Positions 37,921-47,456 of a stretch of 64,000 nt of DNA are shown here, in pieces. Position numbers and translations under genes: made by a program. This DNA is from SAR324 cluster bacterium (lineage in GTDB: Bacteria; SAR324; NAC60-12). Location of the stretch: assembly GCA_014382365.1 (NCBI GenBank), contig JACNJW010000027.1, positions 90,361 through 154,360 on the forward strand. Direction: 5' to 3'. The number at the start of each line of letters is the position of its first letter. Position 1 is the stretch's first letter. The notes under the pieces are model-generated. The model had not been told where the DNA came from. It ran no database searches and worked only from the letters and a program-made list of their open reading frames with translations.

Positions 37921-38845
37921 CCCACAAAATTTTCCTCGACAATTGCCGCAGATCGGAACCGTCGTCAGACGCACAAAAAGTTTCTATTATGTAGATATTG
38001 GCGAGACGGAACCCCGTCTGTGCCGTATCCGTGGAAACTTGTTTCAACGGAATTCGTACACAAATAAAATATCAGTTGGTGATCAAGTAGAAATTGATCT
38101 GACTGCAGCAACAGATGCCGGCTGGATAATCCGGATGCTCCCCCGTAGCACTACTCTTTCACGCCGCCCCAGCATTGGTGCACCGGTTCAGGTTTTGGTC
38201 AGCAATGCAGACACGCTGTTGATGGTTGCATCATTACGTAACCCCCCTTTTCGCAGCGGCTTGATAGATCGCTTCATGGTCGCCGGATCATGTGGTGGCT
38301 TAGAACCGGTACTCATTCTCAGTAAGGCAGATTTGGTACCGGCAGCAGAAATAACTCCCATAAGAAAACTCTACTCAGCCCTCGGCTGTACTGTTTTAGT
38401 CACCAGCATTCCTGATTCCAGGGGGCTCAACAAATTGCGTGCTTTTCTGAAGAATCGCACATCAGTTCTTTCCGGACATTCCGGTGTAGGAAAATCTTCT
38501 TTAATTTCTGCACTTTTTCCTGATTGGAATCTTCGCATCGGCAGTGTCAGTGATAAATCAGGAAAGGGACGCCACACAACCAGGATGGCAGAAATGTTTC
38601 GGCTACCGATCGGAGGTTTTATTGTGGACACTCCAGGAATTCGCGAACTGGAGCCGCTCGTGACTTCGGAAGAGTTGGATACACATTTTGTGGAATTTAA
38701 TCCATACTTGGGAAAATGCCGCTTCAAGGGTTGTACTCATCTCCACGAACCACAATGCAATATTAAAGACGCTCTTGCTGCAGGTAATATTACAGAGCAA
38801 CGTTACAAAAGCTACTGTGCCATCTTTGAATCGCTAAAAGCCTGA
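37871..38845 (+). CDS. rsgA: Ribosome small subunit-dependent GTPase RsgA
   Basis: This 324-residue circularly permuted GTPase acts in late maturation of the 30S subunit. The N-terminal OB-fold (about residues 25-95) is followed by permuted G motifs: LILSKADLV (G4), GHSGVGKSSLIS (G1), and VDTPGIREL (G3). The C-terminal zinc finger has the Cys and His residues in LGKCRFKGCTHLHEPQCNI. The start overlaps the regulator gene by 50 bases. A shorter start cannot be excluded. Confidence 0.93.
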   Translation: MNIEQKVKILSSNQKTDPQNFPRQLPQIGTVVRRTKSFYYVDIGETEPRLCRIRGNLFQRNSYTNKISVGDQVEIDLTAATDAGWIIRMLPRSTTLSRRPSIGAPVQVLVSNADTLLMVASLRNPPFRSGLIDRFMVAGSCGGLEPVLILSKADLVPAAEITPIRKLYSALGCTVLVTSIPDSRGLNKLRAFLKNRTSVLSGHSGVGKSSLISALFPDWNLRIGSVSDKSGKGRHTTRMAEMFRLPIGGFIVDTPGIRELEPLVTSEELDTHFVEFNPYLGKCRFKGCTHLHEPQCNIKDALAAGNITEQRYKSYCAIFESLKA

Positions 38846-38866
38846 TCCTCAATAATTGAGCTATCT

Positions 38867-39895
38867 TCACTCAAGCAATTTCCTTATTTTAGCAAACTGC
38901 ACATTTGCACCAGGAGTAGATTTTGTGAAGTTGGTTTTCAATTGACTGCAGTTTTTTTCAATGACAGCAGACCCATCTGCCTGAGAATTCCCCTGCAACA
39001 TGGAACGCAAACGAGTTTGCTCTAAATCCAATTCAAATTTGGGTACAAAGGCAATTCGCTGCAAAACTTCCTTCAAATCATCACGCATTTTATGTAAATG
39101 CTGAACCAGCCAGTCTGCACCAGGTGTACGTTTTAAATACTCAAAACCTTCCGCAGTAGAAACATAAAGGACCAAAACTGCATGCCCGCGTGAAACACGA
39201 TGTATGAAAGCCGGCATGCAGCGCTGATGTACTTCTTCCGGAGTTATTTGCTGCCAGTCTTTTGCCAGCAGAGAGACCTGGTGCTGGTCATATTGTGCCT
39301 GACCAAGATCACCAACATGACAACGAATATCATCCAATTTCAGTTCCGGCAGTAAACGCAGAAAAATACCCAGATAGGATTCAGTTTCAAAGCGTAGTGC
39401 CTGAGCGATGCTGCCGTCATAGACTGTCAGGTGCAAAATTGTTTGCTGTGGTTTAAACCTGACTTTATGTTTCAAAATCTCAATCTCCTCTTCAGAAAGA
39501 GTCCGTTTCAGCTTTTTTTGCAACTTAGCATATAATTGTTCTGAGCGCTGAAAAGATTCTCCGTACATTTTTTCTACAACCTGACTAAAGTCGGATTTAA
39601 CTGTTACTTTCGCAAATTCTTTGGCAAATTCTGTATTTATTGTGAATTGACGCAGGACTGAGATATTGCGTGGATAGGCATTCTTTGCTAAAAAATTATC
39701 AATCTTGTCAAACCAGAGCTTTCGCAGTTTTACTAAGTAGAGTAAATGCTGCTGTCCTGAGGCTTCAAAAATATTGCGCAGGATTGACAGTGCATCTCCG
39801 TATGTTTCTTTTTCAGCAGATCTTTGATAATGAATTGAACGAAGAAATTGCGTTGCTAAATTGCGATCTTGATCCTGTTGAGGTAAACTAGGCAT
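38867..39895 (-). CDS. Hypothetical protein, DUF721/DciA-like features
   Basis: This 342-residue soluble protein has the general pattern of a DUF721/DciA-like module. A helix with LVKLRKLWFDKIDNFLAKNAYPRNIS is followed, after a helical insert, by TILHLTVYDGSIAQALRFETESYLGIFLRLLP. DciA proteins help load the replicative helicase. The central insert and the long C-terminal extension are unusual, so the assignment is tentative. It lies between convergent rsgA and divergent yqgE. Confidence 0.5.
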   Translation of the reverse strand: MPSLPQQDQDRNLATQFLRSIHYQRSAEKETYGDALSILRNIFEASGQQHLLYLVKLRKLWFDKIDNFLAKNAYPRNISVLRQFTINTEFAKEFAKVTVKSDFSQVVEKMYGESFQRSEQLYAKLQKKLKRTLSEEEIEILKHKVRFKPQQTILHLTVYDGSIAQALRFETESYLGIFLRLLPELKLDDIRCHVGDLGQAQYDQHQVSLLAKDWQQITPEEVHQRCMPAFIHRVSRGHAVLVLYVSTAEGFEYLKRTPGADWLVQHLHKMRDDLKEVLQRIAFVPKFELDLEQTRLRSMLQGNSQADGSAVIEKNCSQLKTNFTKSTPGANVQFAKIRKLLE

Positions 39896-39928
39896 AACAA
39901 ATTAATTATTAAGCTATAAAAATTTCTG

Positions 39929-40480
39929 ATGCAGAGCAGTCAAGTCCCCGGTATCCTTGTGGCAATGCCGACACTCAATGATACTTATTTTGAAAAATCA
40001 GTAATTCTTCTTTGCAACTATGACGAGGATGGAGCTTTTGGATTGGTAATGAATCACCCCTCTACAACTCTCGTTAAAGAAATCCTCACAGAAGAACTAC
40101 AGGAAAATTTTGCTTCCGACACCACTTTACTGCTCGGAGGTCCTGTAGAACCTGAATCTTTTTGGTCTGTTCACAGTCCGGATTTTTCGGTTGAAGAAAC
40201 TACTGTTTTGTCATCAAAAATACATTTGAGTTCTGCAAATGTTATCCTTGCATCAATTGCAGCAGGTACTGAAATCAAATCCTATCACTTAGGTGTCGGT
40301 TATGCCGGCTGGGGTGCAGGACAGCTTGATCGTGAAATTCAGGAAGAATCATGGTGGCTTGGACCACTTGATGAATCCTTGCTGTTGGATCTGGACTATG
40401 ACCTGCGTTGGGAAGCAACCATGGACAATCTTGGTTTTGATCCACTAACTACTGCTTTTTCTCAAACAGGCATGGTCTGA
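39929..40480 (+). CDS. YqgE/AlgH family protein
   Basis: This 183-residue protein of the UPF0301 family has the typical N-terminus PGILVAMPTLNDTYFEKSVILLC, the NYDEDGAFGLVMNHP loop, and LGVGYAGWGAGQLDREI in the middle. Its biochemical role is not known. It starts 33 bases from the divergent DUF721-like gene and ends just before the convergent end of aroB. Confidence 0.92.
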   Translation: MQSSQVPGILVAMPTLNDTYFEKSVILLCNYDEDGAFGLVMNHPSTTLVKEILTEELQENFASDTTLLLGGPVEPESFWSVHSPDFSVEETTVLSSKIHLSSANVILASIAAGTEIKSYHLGVGYAGWGAGQLDREIQEESWWLGPLDESLLLDLDYDLRWEATMDNLGFDPLTTAFSQTGMV

Positions 40481-40481
40481 A

Positions 40482-41594
40482 TTATATTAATTCCAGTTCA
40501 ATAAATTCAGGGTAGCTTGCCGAAAATTCGCAAAACTCATCCCACAACTTATCTACAGAGGTTTCCTGCTGAATAAAACTCTCACCCAGCTTTTTTAACA
40601 GTACAAAATTTACTGCCTGTTTTTGTGCCTTTTTATCGTGCAAAATTAAATCCCGAAACTTTTCCTGACTCAGAGGAGGAAGTTTCAACGGAGTTAATAT
40701 TTGTCCCAGATAAACCCGGATGCGCTGCCAATCTTTTTCTGCAAGTTTCTGCCAACGCCAGGAAACAAAAGCGGCAAAACACATTCCTGCTCCAACTGCC
40801 TCACCGTGTAGATATTTTCCGTAACCGGCATGTGTTTCGATTAAATGTCCTAAAGTATGTCCAAAATTAAGTGTCGCCCGAATACCAGTTTCCGTCTCAT
40901 CCTGTTCAACAACTTTGCCCTTGATTCCACATGAACGAAATATTGCTTCTTCCAAAAAAACAAAATCCAGCGGTTCCAGAGATTTTCCCTGGATGGACTC
41001 AAATAAGTCTGCGTCATGAATAAATCCATGCTTTAGCAGTTCAATGAATCCAGCCTTTAGTTCACGGGAAGTTAAAGTTTTCAAAAATGACAACTCTATG
41101 CAAACATACTCCGGTTGTTTAAATGCACCAATTGTGTTTTTACCTAAAGGATGATTGACCGCAGTTTTTCCGCCCACACTACTGTCTACATCTGCCAGCA
41201 AAGTCGTAGGGATCTGAATGAACGGCATTCCACGCATAAAAGTTGCAGCCGCAAATCCTGCCATATCACCAATTACACCACCTCCGAAGGCCAGCAGCAG
41301 GGTTTTTCTGTTTGCACTTACTTTGAGCAGAAAATCATATATCTTTGAGAGAGTTTCCAAGTTTTTGTAGCCTTCACCATCTGCTAAAACACAGGTACTG
41401 ACCTTGACTTCGGAATTTTGTAAAATTTGAGAAATATGCTCTGGATATAATTCCTGCAGAGTTGTATTTGTAACAACAACCAGTTGATCTACAGCATTAT
41501 TCCGCACGACTTCCGGCAGTAATTGCTCCAGAATATTAAGACCAATATCGATCCTGTATTCTCTACCTGGTAAATTTACTTGAAGGCTTTTCAT
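40482..41594 (-). CDS. aroB: 3-dehydroquinate synthase
   Basis: This 370-residue enzyme makes 3-dehydroquinate from DAHP in the shikimate pathway, using NAD and a divalent metal. Motifs are LAFGGGVIGDMAGFAAATFMRG, IPTTLLADVDSSVGGKTAVN, KNTIGAFKQPE, FIELLKHGFIHDADLF and the metal-ligand LNFGHTLGHLIE with H in GEAVGAGM. It ends a minus-strand operon after cobU. Confidence 0.96.
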   Translation of the reverse strand: MKSLQVNLPGREYRIDIGLNILEQLLPEVVRNNAVDQLVVVTNTTLQELYPEHISQILQNSEVKVSTCVLADGEGYKNLETLSKIYDFLLKVSANRKTLLLAFGGGVIGDMAGFAAATFMRGMPFIQIPTTLLADVDSSVGGKTAVNHPLGKNTIGAFKQPEYVCIELSFLKTLTSRELKAGFIELLKHGFIHDADLFESIQGKSLEPLDFVFLEEAIFRSCGIKGKVVEQDETETGIRATLNFGHTLGHLIETHAGYGKYLHGEAVGAGMCFAAFVSWRWQKLAEKDWQRIRVYLGQILTPLKLPPLSQEKFRDLILHDKKAQKQAVNFVLLKKLGESFIQQETSVDKLWDEFCEFSASYPEFIELELI

Positions 41595-41607
41595 TAAGTT
41601 GTCCTTA

Positions 41608-42105
41608 TTATTTTAACTTTACCGAAAGTCCTGCAACACACAAATTGACTTCATCACAGGCCTTGCCGAGAAGTTGTGCTATTTTTCCAGACAAATCTGC
41701 AAATTTTCTGGCAAGTGCATTATCCGGAATAATACCAAATCCAACTTCGTTCAGTACAAAAACAATATCGCACTTCAACAAAAGCAGGCTTTTGATTTCT
41801 TCAACAATTTTTTCTTCAGAAACTTGATGATGCATTGCGTTATTGAGCCAGACTGTCAAACATTCAATCAAAACAGGACTTTGATTGTTCTGCAGGACCT
41901 CAACCAGATTCAGCGGTTCTTCAATTGTCTCAAATTGATCACTTCGACGTTGACGGTGTTCCGCAATACGTTCCTTCATTTCCAGGTCAAGCAGTTCTGT
42001 TGTTGCCAGATAAACCGGTTTTAGTTCTTTGGACATTTCCAGTACCCGCTTTTCTGCCAGACGGGATTTCCCACTTTTTATTCCGCCAATAAACAATATT
42101 TTCAT
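41608..42105 (-). CDS. cobU: Adenosylcobinamide kinase / adenosylcobinamide-phosphate guanylyltransferase
   Basis: This 165-residue bifunctional enzyme assembles the nucleotide loop of cobalamin. The P-loop is FIGGIKSGKSRLAEKR, and the segments RIAEHRQRRSDQFETIEEP and LIECLTVWLNNAM are typical. Its ATG overlaps the stop of cbiB by four bases. AroB follows after 13 bases. Confidence 0.93.
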   Translation of the reverse strand: MKILFIGGIKSGKSRLAEKRVLEMSKELKPVYLATTELLDLEMKERIAEHRQRRSDQFETIEEPLNLVEVLQNNQSPVLIECLTVWLNNAMHHQVSEEKIVEEIKSLLLLKCDIVFVLNEVGFGIIPDNALARKFADLSGKIAQLLGKACDEVNLCVAGLSVKLK

Positions 42106-43103
42106 AGTGAAAAAAACGGTTTAAATTCAGTCAACCACAACAAACAGCTAAAAAGTCCAGAAATAATTAACGTACTTGCCAGTGCCAACCTGCTCACAAG
42201 TTGGATATCCATTGCAGTTGCACCTTCCCGATCCTCGGCGTTGCCAAGCCAATAATTATGAGCCAATTTACCTTCACGCCAGATTGGCCCGCATAGTCTG
42301 ATTTTCAAAGCTCCTGCTGCAGTGGCTTCGCACCAGCCGGCATTTAAGCTGGAAAGTTTTGCATGATCCTGCCAGCCAACTTTGAGTGCCTTCCTGCCGG
42401 AATATCCTGGAAATAAAGCTGCAGTTGCTGACAACAAAAGCCAGCTGATCCTTGCAGGAATCCAACTTAACAGATCATCCAGTTTTGCACTGCACCAACC
42501 AAAATCCTGATAACGTTTATTTTGGTATCCAACCATTGAATCCAGAGTGCTGACAACTTTAAATAACAGCATTCCGGTTATTCCAAAGATACTAAAAAAG
42601 AAAAGTGGTGCAATCACACCATCATTCAAATTTTCACTAACGCTTTCGACTGTAGCACGACCGCAGGCAGGCAAGTCCATTTGTTCGATGTCCCGCCCGA
42701 CCAGCAGCCCTACTTCTTGTTTTGCTGCAGATAAATTTTCTATAACCAGCGCTTCTTTTACATGTCTGGCGTGAACCAACAAATCCTGTAAAGCCAGTAA
42801 ACTCCAGCCAAGATAAATAGCCCAGAGCCAGCTCAAACTCCAGTGGATGGTTGTCAGTAAATAATGAATACTCGTACTTACTGCAAATGCACTGCTTAGC
42901 AGAAGCAATACTAGGAGCAAGCCGCCTAATTTTCTATCAAATCCTCGAGAACGTAATTTGCTTTCATAGTACGACAATAAGTTGCCAAGCAGCCGCACAG
43001 GATGCCAGCCATAAACAGGATCACCTAAAAGCAAATCCAGACCGAGGATTAAGGCCAGCATGAAAGCAGGATGCAGCAATAATTCTTGTATATCCACAGT
43101 CAT
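42102..43103 (-). CDS. cbiB: Adenosylcobinamide-phosphate synthase
   Basis: This 333-residue membrane enzyme joins the aminopropanol arm to adenosylcobyric acid. Family features are LGLDLLLGDPVYGWHPVRLLG, GRATVESVSENLNDGVIAPLFFF and STLDSMVGYQNKRYQDFGW. Several membrane segments are visible. It lies between lgt and cobU with four-base overlaps at both ends. No other cobalamin genes are in the window and no cobalamin riboswitch was seen upstream. Confidence 0.94.
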   Translation of the reverse strand: MTVDIQELLLHPAFMLALILGLDLLLGDPVYGWHPVRLLGNLLSYYESKLRSRGFDRKLGGLLLVLLLLSSAFAVSTSIHYLLTTIHWSLSWLWAIYLGWSLLALQDLLVHARHVKEALVIENLSAAKQEVGLLVGRDIEQMDLPACGRATVESVSENLNDGVIAPLFFFSIFGITGMLLFKVVSTLDSMVGYQNKRYQDFGWCSAKLDDLLSWIPARISWLLLSATAALFPGYSGRKALKVGWQDHAKLSSLNAGWCEATAAGALKIRLCGPIWREGKLAHNYWLGNAEDREGATAMDIQLVSRLALASTLIISGLFSCLLWLTEFKPFFSL

Positions 43104-43924
43104 GCTTTACTGTTCAGCAGCTCATCTGGAAGCCAGAGTTTTTGCTGAAATATCCAGAACAAACCTGCACCAGCAAGTAAGACACTAATCGCATATGCTG
43201 CAAGAACCTGATTGTCAGCAATAATAAAATATTGATTATCCATTCTGAGCGGAGTTAACAGGGAACGTAAAGCAGAGTAACAGAGCAGATAAAGTGCACC
43301 AAGCATCCCGGGACGATAATTCCTCTTCCGGAGTTTCCAAAGCAGTGCAAGAATAAGAAAATTTCCCAATGATTCGTAGATCATTGTAGGGTGAACAGCT
43401 GCACCCTGAGCATAACGGTCAACAGCAGTGCCTGCAGGAAAAACAATACCAGTCCAAAAATCAGTTACCGGACCTGCGGCTTCTCCATTGGTAAAGTTAC
43501 CCCAACGACCAAGCGCCTGACCTAAGATCATGCAAAGTGCACCAATGTCCAGCACGGCAGCTAGTGAAATATTCTTTATGCGGCAGTAAAAATAGAGTGA
43601 AATGATTCCGCCCAGTATTCCTCCATGAATTGCCAAACCGCCTTCCCAGATTGCCAATACTTTCCAAAAGGGTTGAAACCTGTAATAATTTGACCACTCG
43701 AAAATAACTTCATAGGTCCTCCCACCCACTAATCCTGCAAAAAATATCAGCATTGTCATATTCATTGCTTCTTCCTCATCGAGATTAATTCGCCGTCTGA
43801 CAATTTCTGCTAGCACAATTTGTGAACCAATCAACACTGCAACTGCATAAAATAATCCGTAAAAACGGGGCTCAAGAGTAAACCCAAACCAAGGAATTTC
43901 AAGCGAAAATATATATGGATACAT
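43100..43924 (-). CDS. lgt: Prolipoprotein diacylglyceryl transferase
   Basis: This 274-residue inner-membrane enzyme transfers diacylglycerol to the lipobox cysteine of prolipoproteins. The signature is LGQALGRWGNFTNGEAAGP. Other family segments are GLFYAVAVLIG, GGLAIHGGILGG and HPTMIYESLGN. Seven membrane segments are expected. It would modify lipoproteins such as the two encoded at 24648-27557. Confidence 0.96.
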   Translation of the reverse strand: MYPYIFSLEIPWFGFTLEPRFYGLFYAVAVLIGSQIVLAEIVRRRINLDEEEAMNMTMLIFFAGLVGGRTYEVIFEWSNYYRFQPFWKVLAIWEGGLAIHGGILGGIISLYFYCRIKNISLAAVLDIGALCMILGQALGRWGNFTNGEAAGPVTDFWTGIVFPAGTAVDRYAQGAAVHPTMIYESLGNFLILALLWKLRKRNYRPGMLGALYLLCYSALRSLLTPLRMDNQYFIIADNQVLAAYAISVLLAGAGLFWIFQQKLWLPDELLNSKA

Positions 43925-43944
43925 AAGTTATTTAGTAGTTTAGT

Positions 43945-44691
43945 TTAGACTGCCAGCTCGTTTCCTAAAACGAACTTTTGTCCTGCAATATGTGATCTGA
44001 TCCCTTGATCTGCCAAATCAAGCATCACATTCAGTTGTTCACGGGAATAAGTTTTACCTTCTGCTGTACCCTGGACTTCAACAAACTCTCCTGACTCCAG
44101 CATCACTACATTCATATCTACTTCTGCAGCTTTGTCTTCATCATATTTCAAATCAAGCATTGCCTGACTCTTAACGATGCCCACACTGATGGCAGCAAGG
44201 TATTCTTTTACAGGAAAAACTTTGATATCCCCTGCCTTAAATATTTTTCGCAGTGATATAATCAGAGCAACATATCCTCCTGTAATTGCAGCTGTTCTGG
44301 TACCGCCGTCAGCTTGAATAACATCACAGTCAATCCAGACCGTATGTGTACCCAGTGCAGAAAGATCAACCACTGAACGTAATGAACGGCCAATTAAACG
44401 TTGAATTTCCTGGGTCCGTCCGTCAATTTTACCAGTTTCCCTGCGTCTGCGGCTGCCGGTGGAACGTGGCAGCATTCCATATTCAGCAGTAACCCAGCCG
44501 TGACGTGCTTTTTTATCCTGATCCAAAAGCCAGTCCGGCACCTTTTTCTCAATTGAGGCAGTACAGATTACTTTCGTGTTTCCTGAAGCAACAAGTACTG
44601 AACCTTCTGCATGCATTGTATAATCAAGTATTATTTCCAACGGACGTACTTCGTTGTTTAGACGTCCATCGGTTCGCTTACTGTTTGTCAT
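43945..44691 (-). CDS. rph: Ribonuclease PH
   Basis: This 248-residue phosphorolytic 3'-5' exoribonuclease trims the CCA-preceding tail of tRNA precursors. Motifs are [50 protein letters not shown] and [22 protein letters not shown]. It follows the permease gene after three bases on the minus strand. Confidence 0.96.
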   Translation of the reverse strand: MTNSKRTDGRLNNEVRPLEIILDYTMHAEGSVLVASGNTKVICTASIEKKVPDWLLDQDKKARHGWVTAEYGMLPRSTGSRRRRETGKIDGRTQEIQRLIGRSLRSVVDLSALGTHTVWIDCDVIQADGGTRTAAITGGYVALIISLRKIFKAGDIKVFPVKEYLAAISVGIVKSQAMLDLKYDEDKAAEVDMNVVMLESGEFVEVQGTAEGKTYSREQLNVMLDLADQGIRSHIAGQKFVLGNELAV

Positions 44692-44694
44692 GAT

Positions 44695-46752
44695 TTAATT
44701 ATATTCTTTGTTTAACTGTTCAATTCCCTGTGCATCACCAATGATAGTCAGGCGGTCACCCTCCAGTAAAACCGTCAGGCCTCGCGGAACAATTGTTTCT
44801 CCTCTTCTGCGAATAAGAGCAACGAGGCAGCCTTCCGGCATGTGGATATCCTTCAATGAGTGTCCTATTAAGCCGGAAGAAGGAGTACTGCTGCGTATCC
44901 GGAGCGACAAAAATCGTTCGTCACGTAATAATATTTCCTTTAATTCCTGTTCATCTGCTGCATCCATCCAGTCTTTGAGAAAATTATCGTCATCAATCCT
45001 GCCTGCAATTTGGGCCAAAATCCGCAGATGCTGACCAGGATTATCACTGGGACTGATTAAATAAAAAAACGCATGTATCGGACCCTGAAGTGAGATTTTT
45101 CCGGAAAAATCTGGTGCCTCTACAAAACATAATTCATTAACCCGGACGATCACCATTTCTGCCCGTTTTAGATCCGGAAGACGGATGTGAGGCAAAGCGG
45201 CACCATGAGAAATCGGAGTTGCTCCGATCCTGCTGCCCTCTAAAAATCCTTGTTCCAGTTCTTTTGCAACAACACCAAGTTTACGTCCAAATTCTTCGGA
45301 GACCTGACGGGTTATTTCCTCAAAAAAATGTTCACTGGTAAATTCCATCACCTGGGCCCGTGCAACTACTTCGTCAAAAGGATCTTCCTCACGAACCCCT
45401 TTTTCTTTCAGAATTCCTCGTAGTTCACGATCAAGACCTTCAAATCGATGTTCTCCAAGGCGGGCAAACAAGTGATAAATTGCACCAGAACGAACTACAC
45501 GATTCTGTGCATATGCAAAATACCAGACTGTACCAAGCGTGACCAGTCCAAGTGAGAACAAGATTGGAAGTGCCCCCATTTCTGCAATCAGCCACAAAGG
45601 AGAAAAAACTCCAAATATTTGCATCCAGGGATAAAAAGGTGAGCGGTATCCTGGATCATAGGCTTCAATTTGGCTTTCACGCATCACGATTACTGCTAAA
45701 CAAATCAAGGCAAACATCAGCAGTTGAAAAGCACTTGCCAACTTGGCAATCCTGGCAATATCAAGAGTGAGTACCAGCAAAATAATCAGTGCCACTGTCA
45801 CAGCAATTCCATAGTGCGGAATATTCCGTGCAGTTAATTTTGCTAATTTTCCTGGAATCAGATGATCACGGCTCATGGCTAGAGGATATCTGGAAGCACT
45901 CAAAATCCCTGCATTTGCAACTGAGGCAAAAGCAATTACTGCTGCAACAGTTACAGCAATTTTACCCCAGTCGCCAAACAATATTTCTGCTGCAGAAGCA
46001 ACCGGTGTCAAATCCTGTGACAACTCTTCTGCCGGAAGCACTCCTACCATAATCGTTGTTCCAACGGCATAAACCGCAATTGCAGTTCCGATGGCCAGAA
46101 AGACTCCAAGTGGAAGATTTCGTTCTGGGTTTTCAATTTCTTCTGCAACACTGGCAATGTTTGTAACCCCAACATAGCTGATATAGACAAGTCCTGCAGT
46201 TGAAATAATTGAAACAGTACCTTTCTCAAAAAACCCTTCAAAATGCAGAGCATTAATTTCAGGAATTCCTTTGCCGATGAAAGCAAATAAAATCAGCAGT
46301 AAGGCAAAGACCATCATTACTTGAAACGTCCCGGTTTTTTTTGCTCCAAAAAGATTTACAACACCAAACAGGAGCGCCAAAATCACTGCCAGTATGACAA
46401 CAGGAACTTCCGGCCAGAAAATGCTGAGATACGCACCCATCCCAATCAAGGCAAATGCTGTTTTGAAAACCAGTGCCAACCACGTTCCAAGTCCGCCGAT
46501 CGTACCGACAAAAGGTCCCATACTCCTGTCGAGAAAATAATATGCACCACCAGCTCTCGGCATGGCAGTTGCCAGTTCCACCATACTGAACATTGCAGGT
46601 ATCAACGGGATTGCAGCAATCATGTAACTTAAGACCACTGCAGGGCCCGCCTCATTGAAGGCAATTCCCGGAAGCAGGAAAAAGCCTGCACTCAATGTAG
46701 TACCAGTGGCAATGGCATACACATTCAGTAAAGTGAGTTCTTTTTTAAGCAT
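44695..46752 (-). CDS. APC-family permease fused to EIIA-like and TrkA-C domains
   Basis: The 685-residue protein has an APC amino acid permease domain (about residues 1-430, 12 membrane segments, with TTLSAGFFLLPGIAFNEAGPA near the start). A PTS EIIA-2-like domain follows (about 465-610), where PISHGAALPHIRLPD holds a candidate phosphohistidine. The last 70 residues look like a TrkA-C/RCK-C ligand-binding domain (GHSLKDIHMPEGCLVALIRRRGETIVPRG). Such fusions suggest transport regulated by phosphorylation or a nucleotide. The cargo is unknown. Confidence 0.86.
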   Translation of the reverse strand: MLKKELTLLNVYAIATGTTLSAGFFLLPGIAFNEAGPAVVLSYMIAAIPLIPAMFSMVELATAMPRAGGAYYFLDRSMGPFVGTIGGLGTWLALVFKTAFALIGMGAYLSIFWPEVPVVILAVILALLFGVVNLFGAKKTGTFQVMMVFALLLILFAFIGKGIPEINALHFEGFFEKGTVSIISTAGLVYISYVGVTNIASVAEEIENPERNLPLGVFLAIGTAIAVYAVGTTIMVGVLPAEELSQDLTPVASAAEILFGDWGKIAVTVAAVIAFASVANAGILSASRYPLAMSRDHLIPGKLAKLTARNIPHYGIAVTVALIILLVLTLDIARIAKLASAFQLLMFALICLAVIVMRESQIEAYDPGYRSPFYPWMQIFGVFSPLWLIAEMGALPILFSLGLVTLGTVWYFAYAQNRVVRSGAIYHLFARLGEHRFEGLDRELRGILKEKGVREEDPFDEVVARAQVMEFTSEHFFEEITRQVSEEFGRKLGVVAKELEQGFLEGSRIGATPISHGAALPHIRLPDLKRAEMVIVRVNELCFVEAPDFSGKISLQGPIHAFFYLISPSDNPGQHLRILAQIAGRIDDDNFLKDWMDAADEQELKEILLRDERFLSLRIRSSTPSSGLIGHSLKDIHMPEGCLVALIRRRGETIVPRGLTVLLEGDRLTIIGDAQGIEQLNKEYN

Positions 46753-46758
46753 ATTTTA

Positions 46759-47415
46759 CTACTTTCCGGCCTCAATCACTTCCATCTCCGCTGTGACTTT
46801 GAATTCAAAAATATGATCTTCAAGCAGCAAGTTATACTGCATGGATTCCAGAGCAATTGTTCGATAATTCCCCTGTCTGTCCATTAACGCAATTTTCTGC
46901 AAATTGTAGTTTTGCGGATGCACAGCTAATTGGATAAAGGCTAAATTGGCTGTGTCTTTTTTTGGTTCCAGTTCAACAATCACGGCTTCCGAACTTTTGA
47001 GCAGGAGTTGACTGATCTCTCGGCGTTTAAAATCAGTCTGTAGATCTCCCAATCCCAGTAAAAAGGACAGTGCTGTTCCAGCAGTTATTTTTTCGAGTTT
47101 TTGGATAGTCACATTTTCCAATAGTGGATCATAGAGCCATAATGTTTCACCATTTGTAACCAATAATTGCTCTTCAGGAGTTTCATAGAGCCAACGCATT
47201 CTTCCTGGTCTTTTGTAAGATACCTGTCCTTGACCTCGTTTTGGTCCTGTCTCAGAGTTATTACGATGGCTGGTCTGCACAAAACGACCTGAAAAACTTT
47301 GAATACTCTGATATTGTACCTGGATCAGTTGCAGTAGATTTGTTTCCTTTGCCTGTAACAACACCGGCAAGCCTAAAAACATTAAGGTGATCAATAAAAT
47401 TGAGTTATATCTCAT
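46759..47415 (-). CDS. lolA: Outer-membrane lipoprotein carrier protein LolA
   Basis: The 218-residue precursor has a signal peptide (MRYNSILLITLMFLGLPVLLQA). The mature part has SFSGRFVQTSHR, GQVSYKRPGRMRWLYETPEEQLLVTNGETLWLYDP and FLLGLGDLQ, all typical of LolA. It carries lipoproteins across the periplasm. The start at 47415 is an ATG directly before the signal peptide; the frame is open from a TTG at 47445. Confidence 0.88.
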   Translation of the reverse strand: MRYNSILLITLMFLGLPVLLQAKETNLLQLIQVQYQSIQSFSGRFVQTSHRNNSETGPKRGQGQVSYKRPGRMRWLYETPEEQLLVTNGETLWLYDPLLENVTIQKLEKITAGTALSFLLGLGDLQTDFKRREISQLLLKSSEAVIVELEPKKDTANLAFIQLAVHPQNYNLQKIALMDRQGNYRTIALESMQYNLLLEDHIFEFKVTAEMEVIEAGK

Positions 47416-47456
47416 ACAAAAAACTGTTGATAATTTAGATTTCAATATTAAATTTT

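Noticed and set aside
38371..38727. 118-residue antisense ORF
   Set aside because: It is the complement of the rsgA GTPase core and has no start signal or neighbours.
43104..43960. Cobalamin riboswitch for cobU/cbiB
   Set aside because: These genes are internal to an operon with overlapping ends, and no B12-box-like sequence is seen before lgt.
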